21,462 nt of DNA from Promethearchaeota archaeon (GTDB lineage Archaea; Asgardarchaeota; Lokiarchaeia; Sigyniarchaeales; SOKP01): the NCBI GenBank assembly GCA_030615145.1, contig JAUWZT010000024.1, positions 1 to 21,462 of the forward strand. Reading direction: 5' to 3'. This document shows positions 8,028 through 14,954 of the stretch, one piece after another (within the stretch, counting starts at the first letter, position 1; each line of letters begins with the position of its first letter). The notes beneath the pieces are model-generated. The model had not been told where the DNA came from. It saw nothing but the letters and a program-made list of their open reading frames with translations, and ran no database searches. The translations under genes were made by a program, and so were the position numbers.

Positions 8028-8768
8028 TTACAAAATTGCAGTTTTCCGTTGAAAAAGTATAATGCCGAGAATTATTCCACCAATACCCCAAAGAGTAATA
8101 AATATCAGATTTAAGCCTACCAAATCAAAAGATATGCTTCCTAAAGTCATTACGCTCTGCATTGCTTTTACTGCGAAGGAAGTAGGGAGAAAATCTACTA
8201 ATGGTTCTTGCATTAAGGTACCTCCAAGGAATTGAAGGGGTAATATTATGAACCATGCTAAACCCCCAGCTGAACTGCTTGTTTTTATAAAGGATGCTAA
8301 TATCAACCCAAATCCAAGAGAAGTAAATGTAATTAAGAAAGGAATAAAGAAAAGGAGAAAAATATTCTCATCAGAATGAAAAGTCATACCAGCTAAAGCT
8401 GCAACGATAAGTATAATAACAATTTGAATTGCTCCAACAATTAATTGAGAGAATAATCCAGATAAAAGAATTGTATGCCGAGACACGGGTGTAGTTATTA
8501 AACGCTGAATTGCCCCTAATTCTTTTTCTTCAGCAAAATGTGATGCTAATAGTGAAATTATTACTACTGGCCCAGTAATTAGAAGTCCTGCACCCATAAA
8601 TTCAAAAACCTCAACTCCGTAAGCGAAACGAAATAAAACAATAAAAAGAATTGGATATCCTAACAACCATACTAAATTGGCTTTATCTCTTATCATTGAC
8701 TTTAAATTTTTGACCACTAAATACCATAACCGATTAGGTCTTTTAGTTTTTTTAAGTTGAGACTTCAT
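8028..8768 (-). CDS. ABC-2 type transporter permease
   Basis: Membrane subunit of an exporter, 246 residues, with about six hydrophobic helices. It opens with a positively charged cytoplasmic segment and LVVKNLKSMIRDKANLVWLL, typical of ABC-2 permeases. It contains EEKELGAIQRLITTPVSRH, the coupling-helix region common in drug/lipid/polysaccharide ABC-2 exporters. Its ATG overlaps the stop of the ATPase gene by one base (TAATG), with GGAGG about 11 bases upstream inside the ATPase gene, so translation is coupled. Substrate unknown. The pair sits between two copies of a 91-bp direct repeat. Confidence 0.9.
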   Translation of the reverse strand: MKSQLKKTKRPNRLWYLVVKNLKSMIRDKANLVWLLGYPILFIVLFRFAYGVEVFEFMGAGLLITGPVVIISLLASHFAEEKELGAIQRLITTPVSRHTILLSGLFSQLIVGAIQIVIILIVAALAGMTFHSDENIFLLFFIPFLITFTSLGFGLILASFIKTSSSAGGLAWFIILPLQFLGGTLMQEPLVDFLPTSFAVKAMQSVMTLGSISFDLVGLNLIFITLWGIGGIILGIILFQRKTAIL

Positions 8769-9715
8769 TAATCTCGCAACCTCCTTCCTGTTAAATCAAT
8801 AAATACATCTTCTAAACTGTTCTCACGAACAGATAAATCCTTCATTTCTACTTTTACAACATCCATAATATCAGAGATTCGTCTTAAACCATCAAGAGTG
8901 TTTAATATAATTCGCCGTTTACCTATCGATTTTCCCCAGAGTACAAAATCTAGTGTTTTAGCAAGTTCAATGACCTCATCCCTTTTTTCTGGGTTGCTAA
9001 TCTTGAATTCTATTATATCTCCCTCCCCTAGCTTTCCTTTTAATTCGCTTGGGGTGCCTTGGGCAATGATTTTTCCATAGTCGACTATTAGCAGCTCATC
9101 TGAGAGATCATCAGCCTCCTCCATGTTATGGGTTGTTAAGATTATTGTGCTCTCTCTTTCTTGGAACTCTTTTATGAAATCCCATACAACTCGTCGTGAT
9201 TGCGGATCCAAACCAGCTGTAGGTTCATCAAAAAAAATTAACTCTGGTTCGTGAATTACAGCCATTAATACATTTAATCTTCGTTTCATTCCGCCCGAAT
9301 AAGTCTTGGATAAAGAATCAGCTCGATCCAATAGATTCATCCTTCCAAGTAAATCATCTGTCCGTTCTTTATAATCTTTTTTAATGATACCATGCATTTG
9401 AGCAATAAGATGAATATTTTCTCTTGCTGTTAAACGAGGATAAATTACCAGTTCTTGCGGGCATACACCAATTCTCTTTCTTATCTCACTTGCTTCTTTT
9501 CTTAGATTAAATCCTAAAACCGTAGCCTCTCCTTCCGTTGGGTAAAGAATTGTAGATAACATTCGAATTGTCGTCGTCTTTCCAGCTCCATTTGGTCCAA
9601 GCACACCATATAAGTACCCTTTTGGAATTTTTAAGTCAATTCCATCAACGGCGTGGATATCGCCAAAATATTTTTTTAAACCGTGTGTTTCTATTGCGTA
9701 TTCCAAGGTTATCAC
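8768..9715 (-). CDS. ABC-2 type transporter ATP-binding subunit (DrrA/CcmA-like)
   Basis: Motor subunit of the exporter whose permease follows. Walker A is GPNGAGKT (40-47), the signature YSGGMKRR (139-146), Walker B LIFFDEP (159-165) and the H-loop His H196. Past residue 230 is a C-terminal domain ending ENSLEDVFIDLTGRRL, typical of DrrA/NodI-type ATPases of ABC-2 exporters. Length of 315 is typical. The start is GTG at 9715-9713 without a strong Shine-Dalgarno. A TATA-like TTTATATAAA (9811-9820) and a 46-base inverted repeat lie upstream, so expression is probably controlled. Family members export drugs, lipids or glycans; the sequence does not say which. Confidence 0.93.
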   Translation of the reverse strand: MITLEYAIETHGLKKYFGDIHAVDGIDLKIPKGYLYGVLGPNGAGKTTTIRMLSTILYPTEGEATVLGFNLRKEASEIRKRIGVCPQELVIYPRLTARENIHLIAQMHGIIKKDYKERTDDLLGRMNLLDRADSLSKTYSGGMKRRLNVLMAVIHEPELIFFDEPTAGLDPQSRRVVWDFIKEFQERESTIILTTHNMEEADDLSDELLIVDYGKIIAQGTPSELKGKLGEGDIIEFKISNPEKRDEVIELAKTLDFVLWGKSIGKRRIILNTLDGLRRISDIMDVVKVEMKDLSVRENSLEDVFIDLTGRRLRD

Positions 9716-9742
9716 AACTTAACATGATTTTAAAAGATTTTT

Positions 9743-9788
9743 TTCTATTAAAAATGGATTTCTTAGAAATATTCATTTTTTAATAGAA
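9743..9788 (-). promoter_or_regulatory. 46-base inverted repeat in the leader of the ABC exporter operon
   Basis: The outer arms TTCTATTAAAAATG (9743-9756) and CATTTTTTAATAGAA (9774-9788) pair apart from one extra base, and the inner core ATTTCT-T-AGAAAT is perfectly symmetrical. On minus it would start at about the predicted transcription start and end 27 bases before the GTG. It could be a leader hairpin or a repressor operator. The symmetry is seen directly; the role is inferred. Confidence 0.5.
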
Positions 9789-9810
9789 TAAGAACTAATT
9801 AAGATTTTTT

Positions 9811-9831
9811 TTTATATAAATGTTAACATTT
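9811..9831 (-). promoter_or_regulatory. TATA box and 14-bp palindrome upstream of the ABC exporter
   Basis: TTTATATAAA (9811-9820) is a strong TATA box. The overlapping perfect palindrome AAATGTTAACATTT (9818-9831) occupies the BRE position for the minus strand. A factor bound to the palindrome would compete with TFB/TBP. Only the sequence pattern supports this. Confidence 0.45.
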
Positions 9832-9850
9832 TTCAATTAGTTTAATCATT

Positions 9851-9941
9851 AACAAAAATTTTCTATTCTTCTATTTTAATAATTATCATACTTAAATTAT
9901 TAACTCTTATGATTGGGTTTTATAACTAAATTGGAAAAAAA
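9851..9941. repeat. 91-bp direct repeat, right copy
   Basis: Second copy of the repeat at 7912-8002, same orientation, 89 of 91 bases identical, offset 1939 bases. It forms part of the upstream region of the plus-strand LRR-TIR gene. Directly after it, AAATTTAAATAT (about 9938-9949) looks like a TATA element for that gene. One original copy may have been the shared divergent promoter of the desulfurase and LRR-TIR genes. Confidence 0.95.
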
Positions 9942-10010
9942 TTTAAATATCATTAAAGTGAAAGTATTCTATCCATTTTTTAAAAAAAAAGAAATAGATG
10001 TGTATAAAAA

Positions 10011-11588
10011 TTGAAGGATGATAAAAATATAATTAAAGATCTCTCAAAAGCAATTGGTAAGGATTTGAGGCAGGTGGATATCATACATGATACTTCTTTT
10101 GGTTTAACTTATAAATTTGCTGATGAAAATATAACTGAACTTGGTTTAGATTTATCAAAACTTAATTTAGATGAAAACAAGCTAACTCTCGTTGGTGAAT
10201 ATGTTCATAAACTTCAAAATCTTAAAAGTTTAAATATTCTGGTTTCTAAGAATAATGATCTTCCTAATTGGCTAATGCAACTTACCAATTTAGAGCAATT
10301 AAATTTGCGAAGAAATAATTTACAGAGCATACCTGAGGGTATAAGAAATTTTACGTCTCTTAAGTCATTAAACATGGAATATAATAACATCATTGAGTTA
10401 CCCGATTGGTTATTGGATTTAAGTGAATTAAATGAGATATACCTGGATAAAAACGATTTTCTTGGCTGGAACCAAAAAAATCTTAATATTTTGAGAGCCT
10501 TGCATGATAGAGGAGGAAAAATTTCAGCGCCTAGGTTATTTCGTTTTCAACTTAAGTATAATCTACCTAGCGAACAAATAGAGATAATAAGAGAGCTTGA
10601 AAAAGATAATATTGAAAAAGTGAGAGATAATCGATATGTAAATCCAATTAACATAAAAGTTGAAAATAAGAAAATAGTTAAATGGAAAATGCATGAATAT
10701 TCATTTAAAACGCTGCCAGAAAATTTTGGAGTGTTTAAAGATCTGAAATCCTTAATCATAACGCGCACACCCATCGAAGTATTACCAGAATCTTTTGGAG
10801 AATTAACAAATCTCGAATTTCTTAATTTATCAAATAATAAGCTTAATCAATTGTCGGAGTCATTTGGAAATCTTGTTTTAATTTCGAAATTAAATTTAAG
10901 TAAAAACAATTTTGACCAGATTCCCACGCAATTATGGAACTTTAATGAATTAACAGAATTACAACTAGACGATAATCCACTAAATAACGAGGAGAATAAC
11001 ATCATTCAGAAGATTCCGGATATTATTAGAGATTATTTGAGAAAAAAAGCTACAATCAAGGTTTTCATATCTCATGCGGTTATTGATTTTGAGGAATATC
11101 GTATTGAACAACTCGTAGAATTTTTAAACAATCAGAAAGAGATTTCTGAAGCGTATTTTTGTGAGGCGGATCTTGCTGGAAATATCGATGAATGGATGTT
11201 GGATACAGTTCAAAAGTCTCAACTTTTATTGTTTATTGCCACGAAAAAATCTGTGTTTGATTCAGTTGATTGTCGAAATGAATTAGAACTTGCAGATAAA
11301 TTCTCAATTCCAATAATTCCATTGAAAGGGGATGACATAGATTGGGCAGATTTAGCAGAATTAAAATTATCCAGAGAACTAGGTATAGAATTTGATAAAC
11401 TTAAATTTGATGATTTCTGCACCGACCTTTACAAATACATCCTTAATTTCAAGCAAGAGATCGATTTGATGTCGGAAAAAGGCCGAAAACAAGGTATTAC
11501 AGATATTTATGAAAGATTTCGCCTTTTATTAAATGAAAATTTAGACAATTTGAAACGAAAAATCAATCAACTTGAGGAAAGGATTTAA
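10011..11588 (+). CDS. Cytosolic leucine-rich-repeat protein with C-terminal TIR domain
   Basis: 525 residues with no signal peptide or membrane segment. Two blocks of leucine-rich repeats (about 40-150 and 225-325, with units such as LTNLEQLNLRRNNLQSIPEG) flank a non-LRR segment. A TIR domain follows at 348-475: strand A VFISHAVIDFEEYRIEQL, BB-loop region around FCEADLAGNIDEWM, and SVDCRNELELA, in which E424 aligns with the catalytic glutamate of NAD-cleaving TIR enzymes. Residues 485-525 look like a coiled coil. The start is TTG at 10011, right after an in-frame TAA (10005-10007), with no clear Shine-Dalgarno. LRRs usually sense a protein ligand, and TIR domains signal by assembly or NAD breakdown, so a sensor-effector role in immunity or stress is plausible but inferred. 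No known defence genes adjoin it; the upstream neighbour is the repeat-bracketed exporter. Confidence 0.88.
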   Translation: MKDDKNIIKDLSKAIGKDLRQVDIIHDTSFGLTYKFADENITELGLDLSKLNLDENKLTLVGEYVHKLQNLKSLNILVSKNNDLPNWLMQLTNLEQLNLRRNNLQSIPEGIRNFTSLKSLNMEYNNIIELPDWLLDLSELNEIYLDKNDFLGWNQKNLNILRALHDRGGKISAPRLFRFQLKYNLPSEQIEIIRELEKDNIEKVRDNRYVNPINIKVENKKIVKWKMHEYSFKTLPENFGVFKDLKSLIITRTPIEVLPESFGELTNLEFLNLSNNKLNQLSESFGNLVLISKLNLSKNNFDQIPTQLWNFNELTELQLDDNPLNNEENNIIQKIPDIIRDYLRKKATIKVFISHAVIDFEEYRIEQLVEFLNNQKEISEAYFCEADLAGNIDEWMLDTVQKSQLLLFIATKKSVFDSVDCRNELELADKFSIPIIPLKGDDIDWADLAELKLSRELGIEFDKLKFDDFCTDLYKYILNFKQEIDLMSEKGRKQGITDIYERFRLLLNENLDNLKRKINQLEERI

Positions 11589-11615
11589 AAAATTGGAGGA
11601 CTAAATCTGAATATA

Positions 11616-11774
11616 TCATACTATTTTAAATGAATCTTCATCTTTTGAGGGTTTTTTACCCTTTTGAGGGTAAATGCGTCTCCGATATTTTTTTTTTTTT
11701 TTTAAAACAACTCCGTATTCTTCATTATTGCTATTTGAATCGTTTGAATCTTCTTCATCAGTTTTAGGCATCAT
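11616..11774 (-). CDS. Possible 52-residue charged protein
   Basis: A minus-strand frame from ATG 11774-11772 to TGA 11618-11616 encodes 52 residues: an acidic Asn/Asp/Glu N-terminal half (MMPKTDEEDSNDSN), a run of five Lys, then KYRRRIYPQKGKKPSK and an acidic tail. TATA-like ATTTATATTTAG on minus (about 11808-11820) would give a short leader. There is no Shine-Dalgarno. The lysine run is encoded by a 16-base T homopolymer (11688-11703), so one miscounted base would destroy the frame. No family recognised. It fills most of the 334-base gap between the LRR-TIR and flavoprotein genes; the rest of the gap (11775-11922) is AT-rich promoter-like DNA. Confidence 0.35.
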   Translation of the reverse strand: MMPKTDEEDSNDSNSNNEEYGVVLKKKKKYRRRIYPQKGKKPSKDEDSFKIV

Positions 11775-11922
11775 ACATTCAGTTTTTTTATGTTATTTAT
11801 TATCTCTCTAAATATAAATATCCTAATTAGGTTATTTAAATCTTTTAATAAAGAAAAACCTTAAAGTTTTTAATTTACTGATTTGAATTTATATTAAAAA
11901 TAATCATTTAAAATTTTTAGGT

Positions 11923-12480
11923 ATGGCATTTAAATTAATGGTTGGTATAACTGGCACGGGTTATATACTTCAAGAGCTAATTGATTTAATGGTTGATTTA
12001 CAAAATAATCATGATATTGATATTACTGTAATTCTTTCAAAGGAAGGTGCGGCGGTTGTCAAGTGGTATAAAATGTGGTTAGCTCTTACTAAAGCAGTTG
12101 AAAAAGTTAAAGTAGAAAAAACCCCAAATATACCATTTTATGCGGGACCTTTACAGCTTGGTAAATATGATTTGTTTTTAGTTGCCCCAGTCTCTGCAAA
12201 TACTATCGCTAAAATTGTATATGGTATAGCAGATACACTAATTACTAACTGCGTGGCTCAAGCTATTAAAGGAAGCCAAACAGCATACATTTTTCCTTCA
12301 GATCAAGATACTGAGCCAATTGTTACTTCTCGACCCGATGGAACGCCATTAGTGCTGAAAATCAGAGATATTGAACTAGAAAACATTAAAAAATTAAAGA
12401 GCATGGAAGGTATTATAGTGATTTCTGATTTTTCCGAAATTAAAAATCTTATCATTCAAAAAATTAAAGAAAAAGCGTAA
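11923..12480 (+). CDS. Flavoprotein of the HFCD/archaeoflavoprotein (AfpA/DmrB-like) family
   Basis: 185-residue FMN-binding protein of the flavin-dependent decarboxylase/reductase fold. MVGITGTGYILQEL (6-19) is the nucleotide loop. LVAPVSANTIAKIVYGIADTLITNCVAQA (86-114) is the flavin-binding helix and trimer interface typical of archaeoflavoproteins and dihydromethanopterin reductase DmrB. In those relatives the flavin accepts electrons from ferredoxins. Here a four-cluster polyferredoxin is encoded convergently, with the two stop codons only four bases apart, which supports a redox role although the two genes are not in one operon. ATG start with GGT immediately before it and no spaced Shine-Dalgarno, so perhaps a short leader. 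The substrate cannot be told from the sequence. Confidence 0.8.
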   Translation: MAFKLMVGITGTGYILQELIDLMVDLQNNHDIDITVILSKEGAAVVKWYKMWLALTKAVEKVKVEKTPNIPFYAGPLQLGKYDLFLVAPVSANTIAKIVYGIADTLITNCVAQAIKGSQTAYIFPSDQDTEPIVTSRPDGTPLVLKIRDIELENIKKLKSMEGIIVISDFSEIKNLIIQKIKEKA

Positions 12481-12484
12481 AAGG

Positions 12485-12940
12485 CTACGATACTAATTGT
12501 TGGTATTCGTATTTAATGGGTTGGATAGCCCCTTCAGGACAAGATAATTCGCATTTAAAACAACCTTGGCATTTTGCAATTTCCTTAAACTTAAACCTAA
12601 CACCTAATTCTTCTCTGCCAACCTTCTTTACAATATCTTTATAAAATAAGTTTTGAGGGCAGAAATTGCCGTTCTCATCAAGGCATTGTTCGCATATCGT
12701 ACATTTTTCGTGGTCGATTTTTATGCTAACGATTTGGTCTGGATGAATAATGGATGTAACCTCTATTGCATTTCTCGGACAGACTTGAACGCATGATAAG
12801 CATCCTTTGCATTTAGTATAATCAATTTTCCGTATTCCATGTTCGAAATAAATAGCGTTAGCTCTGCAAGCGTGTAGGCATCGTTCACACCTTAAACATT
12901 GTTCTTGATCAATTTGAACCGGAATGAATTTTTCCTTAAT
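12485..12940 (-). CDS. Polyferredoxin with four [4Fe-4S] motifs, no ATG/GTG/TTG start (probable ATT start)
   Basis: Translated by hand: an intact frame from the stop at 12949-12947 to TAG at 12487-12485, with no ATG, GTG or TTG codon anywhere in it. The second in-frame ATT (12940-12938) lies eight bases after AAGAGGT (12955-12949), so I place the start there (151 residues beginning MKEKFIPVQIDQEQ). Four cysteine clusters follow: C15/18/21/25 (CLRCERCLHAC), C44/47/50/54 (CKGCLSCVQVCP), C80/83/86/94 (CTICEQC then NFCP), and C124/127/130/134 (CQGCFKCELSCP). The third is longer than usual between its third and fourth cysteines. It carries low-potential electrons in the cytoplasm, a natural partner for the convergent flavoprotein. 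All ligands are intact and there are no internal stops, so it is not a pseudogene. Family certain, start inferred. Confidence 0.87.
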   Translation of the reverse strand: MKEKFIPVQIDQEQCLRCERCLHACRANAIYFEHGIRKIDYTKCKGCLSCVQVCPRNAIEVTSIIHPDQIVSIKIDHEKCTICEQCLDENGNFCPQNLFYKDIVKKVGREELGVRFKFKEIAKCQGCFKCELSCPEGAIQPIKYEYQQLVS

Positions 12941-12948
12941 GAAAATTT

Positions 12949-12955
12949 ACCTCTT
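12949..12955 (-). promoter_or_regulatory. Shine-Dalgarno deciding the ATT start of the polyferredoxin
   Basis: On minus this reads AAGAGGT, complementary to the 16S rRNA 3' end, eight bases before ATT 12940-12938. The other upstream ATT (12946-12944) is only two bases away, too close for normal initiation. Confidence 0.6.
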
Positions 12956-13106
12956 ATTACTGTTAATGTTGAATCACTAAGAAAAATTGCCCAAGAATAA
13001 TAAAATTAGTTTTTATAAATTATTATTACCTAACTTTAAACTTTAACACGATACCTAATAAAAATAGTAGAAAAAATGTGATTAATAACAAAATTAGATT
13101 TATAAA

Positions 13107-13898
13107 TTATTGAAAGTATCGATTATATCCTTCTTTAGGTTCCCCTAATTGTTGTTGTTGTTGGTACTGTTGCGCTTTTTCAGCTAGCTCGAGCATCTTT
13201 GCTTTAATCTCTTTCCCTTCCTCAATTAATTTTGATGTTTCTATGTTTAAACTATAAATTTCATTTAACACCTCTAGTATTGCTGCGCCAGCTTCTGGTG
13301 TTGGTATTTCTAACACGGGAGCAAATAAGGCGTACGCTTTTAATTTATTTGATAATGCTTCGTTTAATATGGTTGCTTCTGGACCTACGATGATGCCCTT
13401 CTCTACTTTCTTAATTCCATATTTTTCCAAAGTGTCGACCATATCTGCTTCAGCGGCATAATATATTGGATAATCGTCAATAATTCCACGCTGAGGTATC
13501 CCTTGGAAAATCACAACCTCCTTAGCCTTTACATCGTCAGATAATAACCAATTATTTATGGTTTTAGATAAGTCGTTATAAGCTGTCGAAACTTGAAACG
13601 GTACTTCTGAGACTCCAACAATTAAGTTGTGTTTAGGGGAATAATAGATTCTGAATGGATGTTTTAGCACGCCTTCGTAAAAAATGCTTATAGGAGGGAG
13701 ATATTCGCTTGTAACAAATCCTATTTCAACTATATCAGGGATTTGCTTAATTAACGCGTTAGATACAATTGGTCCAATGAGACCAATCCCCGCAAATCCC
13801 AGAATCATTGTAGCCCCTTCTTTTATATCAGTTTTGAGGTCTTCTATAATAATTGAGCTTCTCTTACCCTTATCGCATATGTATTCTTTTTTTACCAT
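13107..13898 (-). CDS. PAC2-family protein (archaeal proteasome assembly chaperone homologue)
   Basis: 263-residue member of the PAC2/PbaB family. The fold opens with ATMILGFAGIGLIGPIVSNALI (29-50), has the family's YLPPISIFYEGV (66-77), and contains VVIFQGIPQRG (128-138) and an EATILNEAL helix. Relatives help build the 20S proteasome or act as ATP-independent adaptors. A Gln-rich helix (243-250, encoded by a CAA tract) precedes the C-terminus NRYFQ, which resembles but does not match the HbYX proteasome-docking tail, because Phe stands at the penultimate Tyr position. ATG start with AGGAGA five bases upstream. It is divergent from the SufC operon across a 258-base AT-rich gap. Proteasome binding is inferred from family only. 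Confidence 0.8.
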   Translation of the reverse strand: MVKKEYICDKGKRSSIIIEDLKTDIKEGATMILGFAGIGLIGPIVSNALIKQIPDIVEIGFVTSEYLPPISIFYEGVLKHPFRIYYSPKHNLIVGVSEVPFQVSTAYNDLSKTINNWLLSDDVKAKEVVIFQGIPQRGIIDDYPIYYAAEADMVDTLEKYGIKKVEKGIIVGPEATILNEALSNKLKAYALFAPVLEIPTPEAGAAILEVLNEIYSLNIETSKLIEEGKEIKAKMLELAEKAQQYQQQQQLGEPKEGYNRYFQ

Positions 13899-14156
13899 AC
13901 TTATCTCCTATTTGATTATAGTATTATTTTTAGTTTTTTTTAATTTGGTTTTTTCATTATCAATTTGAAGTCTTACATTATATAATTATAAACAGATCAA
14001 TATTAAAATTAACCTATTATGAATCGTTAATGATTTGAACTAGCTAACTTTTCAAAAAAACAGATATTCCCATTTTTTAAATAAAATATTAAAAATTTGA
14101 CGAATTATAAGATTATAATAAATATAATGAAATAATGATATTTTGAGGAATTTTAA

Positions 14157-14954
14157 TTGCTTTTAGAACTTAAGGAAGTAACAATTCCAACTTTAGACCA
14201 GAAGCGCGTCATTGTAAATGAAGTTTCTTTTGGAATTAAAGAAGGTTCGATTCACGCTATCATAGGACCAAACGGTTCCGGTAAATCGACTTTAGCATAT
14301 GCCATTATGGGATTAGGGGATTATAAAGCGTTAAAGGGAAAGATATACTTCGATGGAATTGACATTACTAATTTGAGTATAACTGAAAGAGCAGGGCTTG
14401 GAATTACTTTAGCATGGCAAGAACCCGCGAGAATCGACGGTTTATCCGTGCATAAATATGTTTCCTTGGGTATGAAAGACAAATCAAAAATGAGAGAAAA
14501 AGTCGTTGAAGCTTTAAAAATTGTCAATTTAGAGCCCGAAAGGTATTATAACCGAACAATTGATGAATTACTAAGCGGAGGAGAAAGAAAGAGAGTAGAA
14601 TTAGCTGCAGCTATCGCGATGAAGCCCCGACTAATTATATTGGATGAACCTGACAGCGGTTTGGATTTTATCGTGCTGGAGGACTTTATGAATATTTTTG
14701 AAAACATTAAAAAGTTAAACATGACGATCTTATTGATAACTCATCGCGAAGACATTGGAATGGTAGCAGATTATGGAACATTGTTATGGCGTGGCGACCA
14801 CATTATTACTGATGTGTTTCCGAAGGTAATGCTTAGATATTGTGCTAAAGCAGGACTTAAAGAGTTTTGCAAAAGAACTCTGTTCAAAAATGGAGCCGTA
14901 TGCTTTGATGACGAGTATATTGATAGAATATTTAAAGAAGAGGGCTTGTCATGA
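14157..14954 (+). CDS. sufC: SufC-type Fe-S assembly ATPase (SmsC-like)
   Basis: ABC-type ATPase that drives Fe-S cluster assembly on SufB/D. Walker A is GPNGSGKST (37-45), the Q-loop lies in AWQEPARIDGLSV, the signature is LSGGERKR (139-146), Walker B LIILDEPDSGLD (159-170) and the switch His H196. The C-terminal extension carries three cysteines, C229, C238 and C249, unlike bacterial SufC. The TTG start is preceded by GAGGA seven bases upstream. The next gene begins in its stop codon (ATGA), so the two are translationally coupled. The two-gene form without SufA, SufS, SufU or SufE matches the archaeal SUF-like minimal (SMS) system. Desulfurase and scaffold of the other minimal system are encoded about 6-11 kb away. 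Confidence 0.92.
   Translation: MLLELKEVTIPTLDQKRVIVNEVSFGIKEGSIHAIIGPNGSGKSTLAYAIMGLGDYKALKGKIYFDGIDITNLSITERAGLGITLAWQEPARIDGLSVHKYVSLGMKDKSKMREKVVEALKIVNLEPERYYNRTIDELLSGGERKRVELAAAIAMKPRLIILDEPDSGLDFIVLEDFMNIFENIKKLNMTILLITHREDIGMVADYGTLLWRGDHIITDVFPKVMLRYCAKAGLKEFCKRTLFKNGAVCFDDEYIDRIFKEEGLS

Noticed and set aside
7912..9941. CRISPR-like repeat
   Set aside because: Only two 91-bp copies about 1.85 kb apart enclosing genes; not an array.
11640..11675. Hairpin terminator for the LRR-TIR gene from the accc/gggt symmetry and repeated ttttgagggt
   Set aside because: The symmetry is short, the repeats are explained by a Lys/Pro-rich coding stretch on minus, and the T16 run falls about 100 bases past the stop, so it may terminate transcription but evidence is weak.
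12485..12949. Polyferredoxin as a pseudogene because it lacks a normal start
   Set aside because: All 16 cysteine ligands are present, there are no internal stops, and a Shine-Dalgarno is correctly spaced before an ATT.
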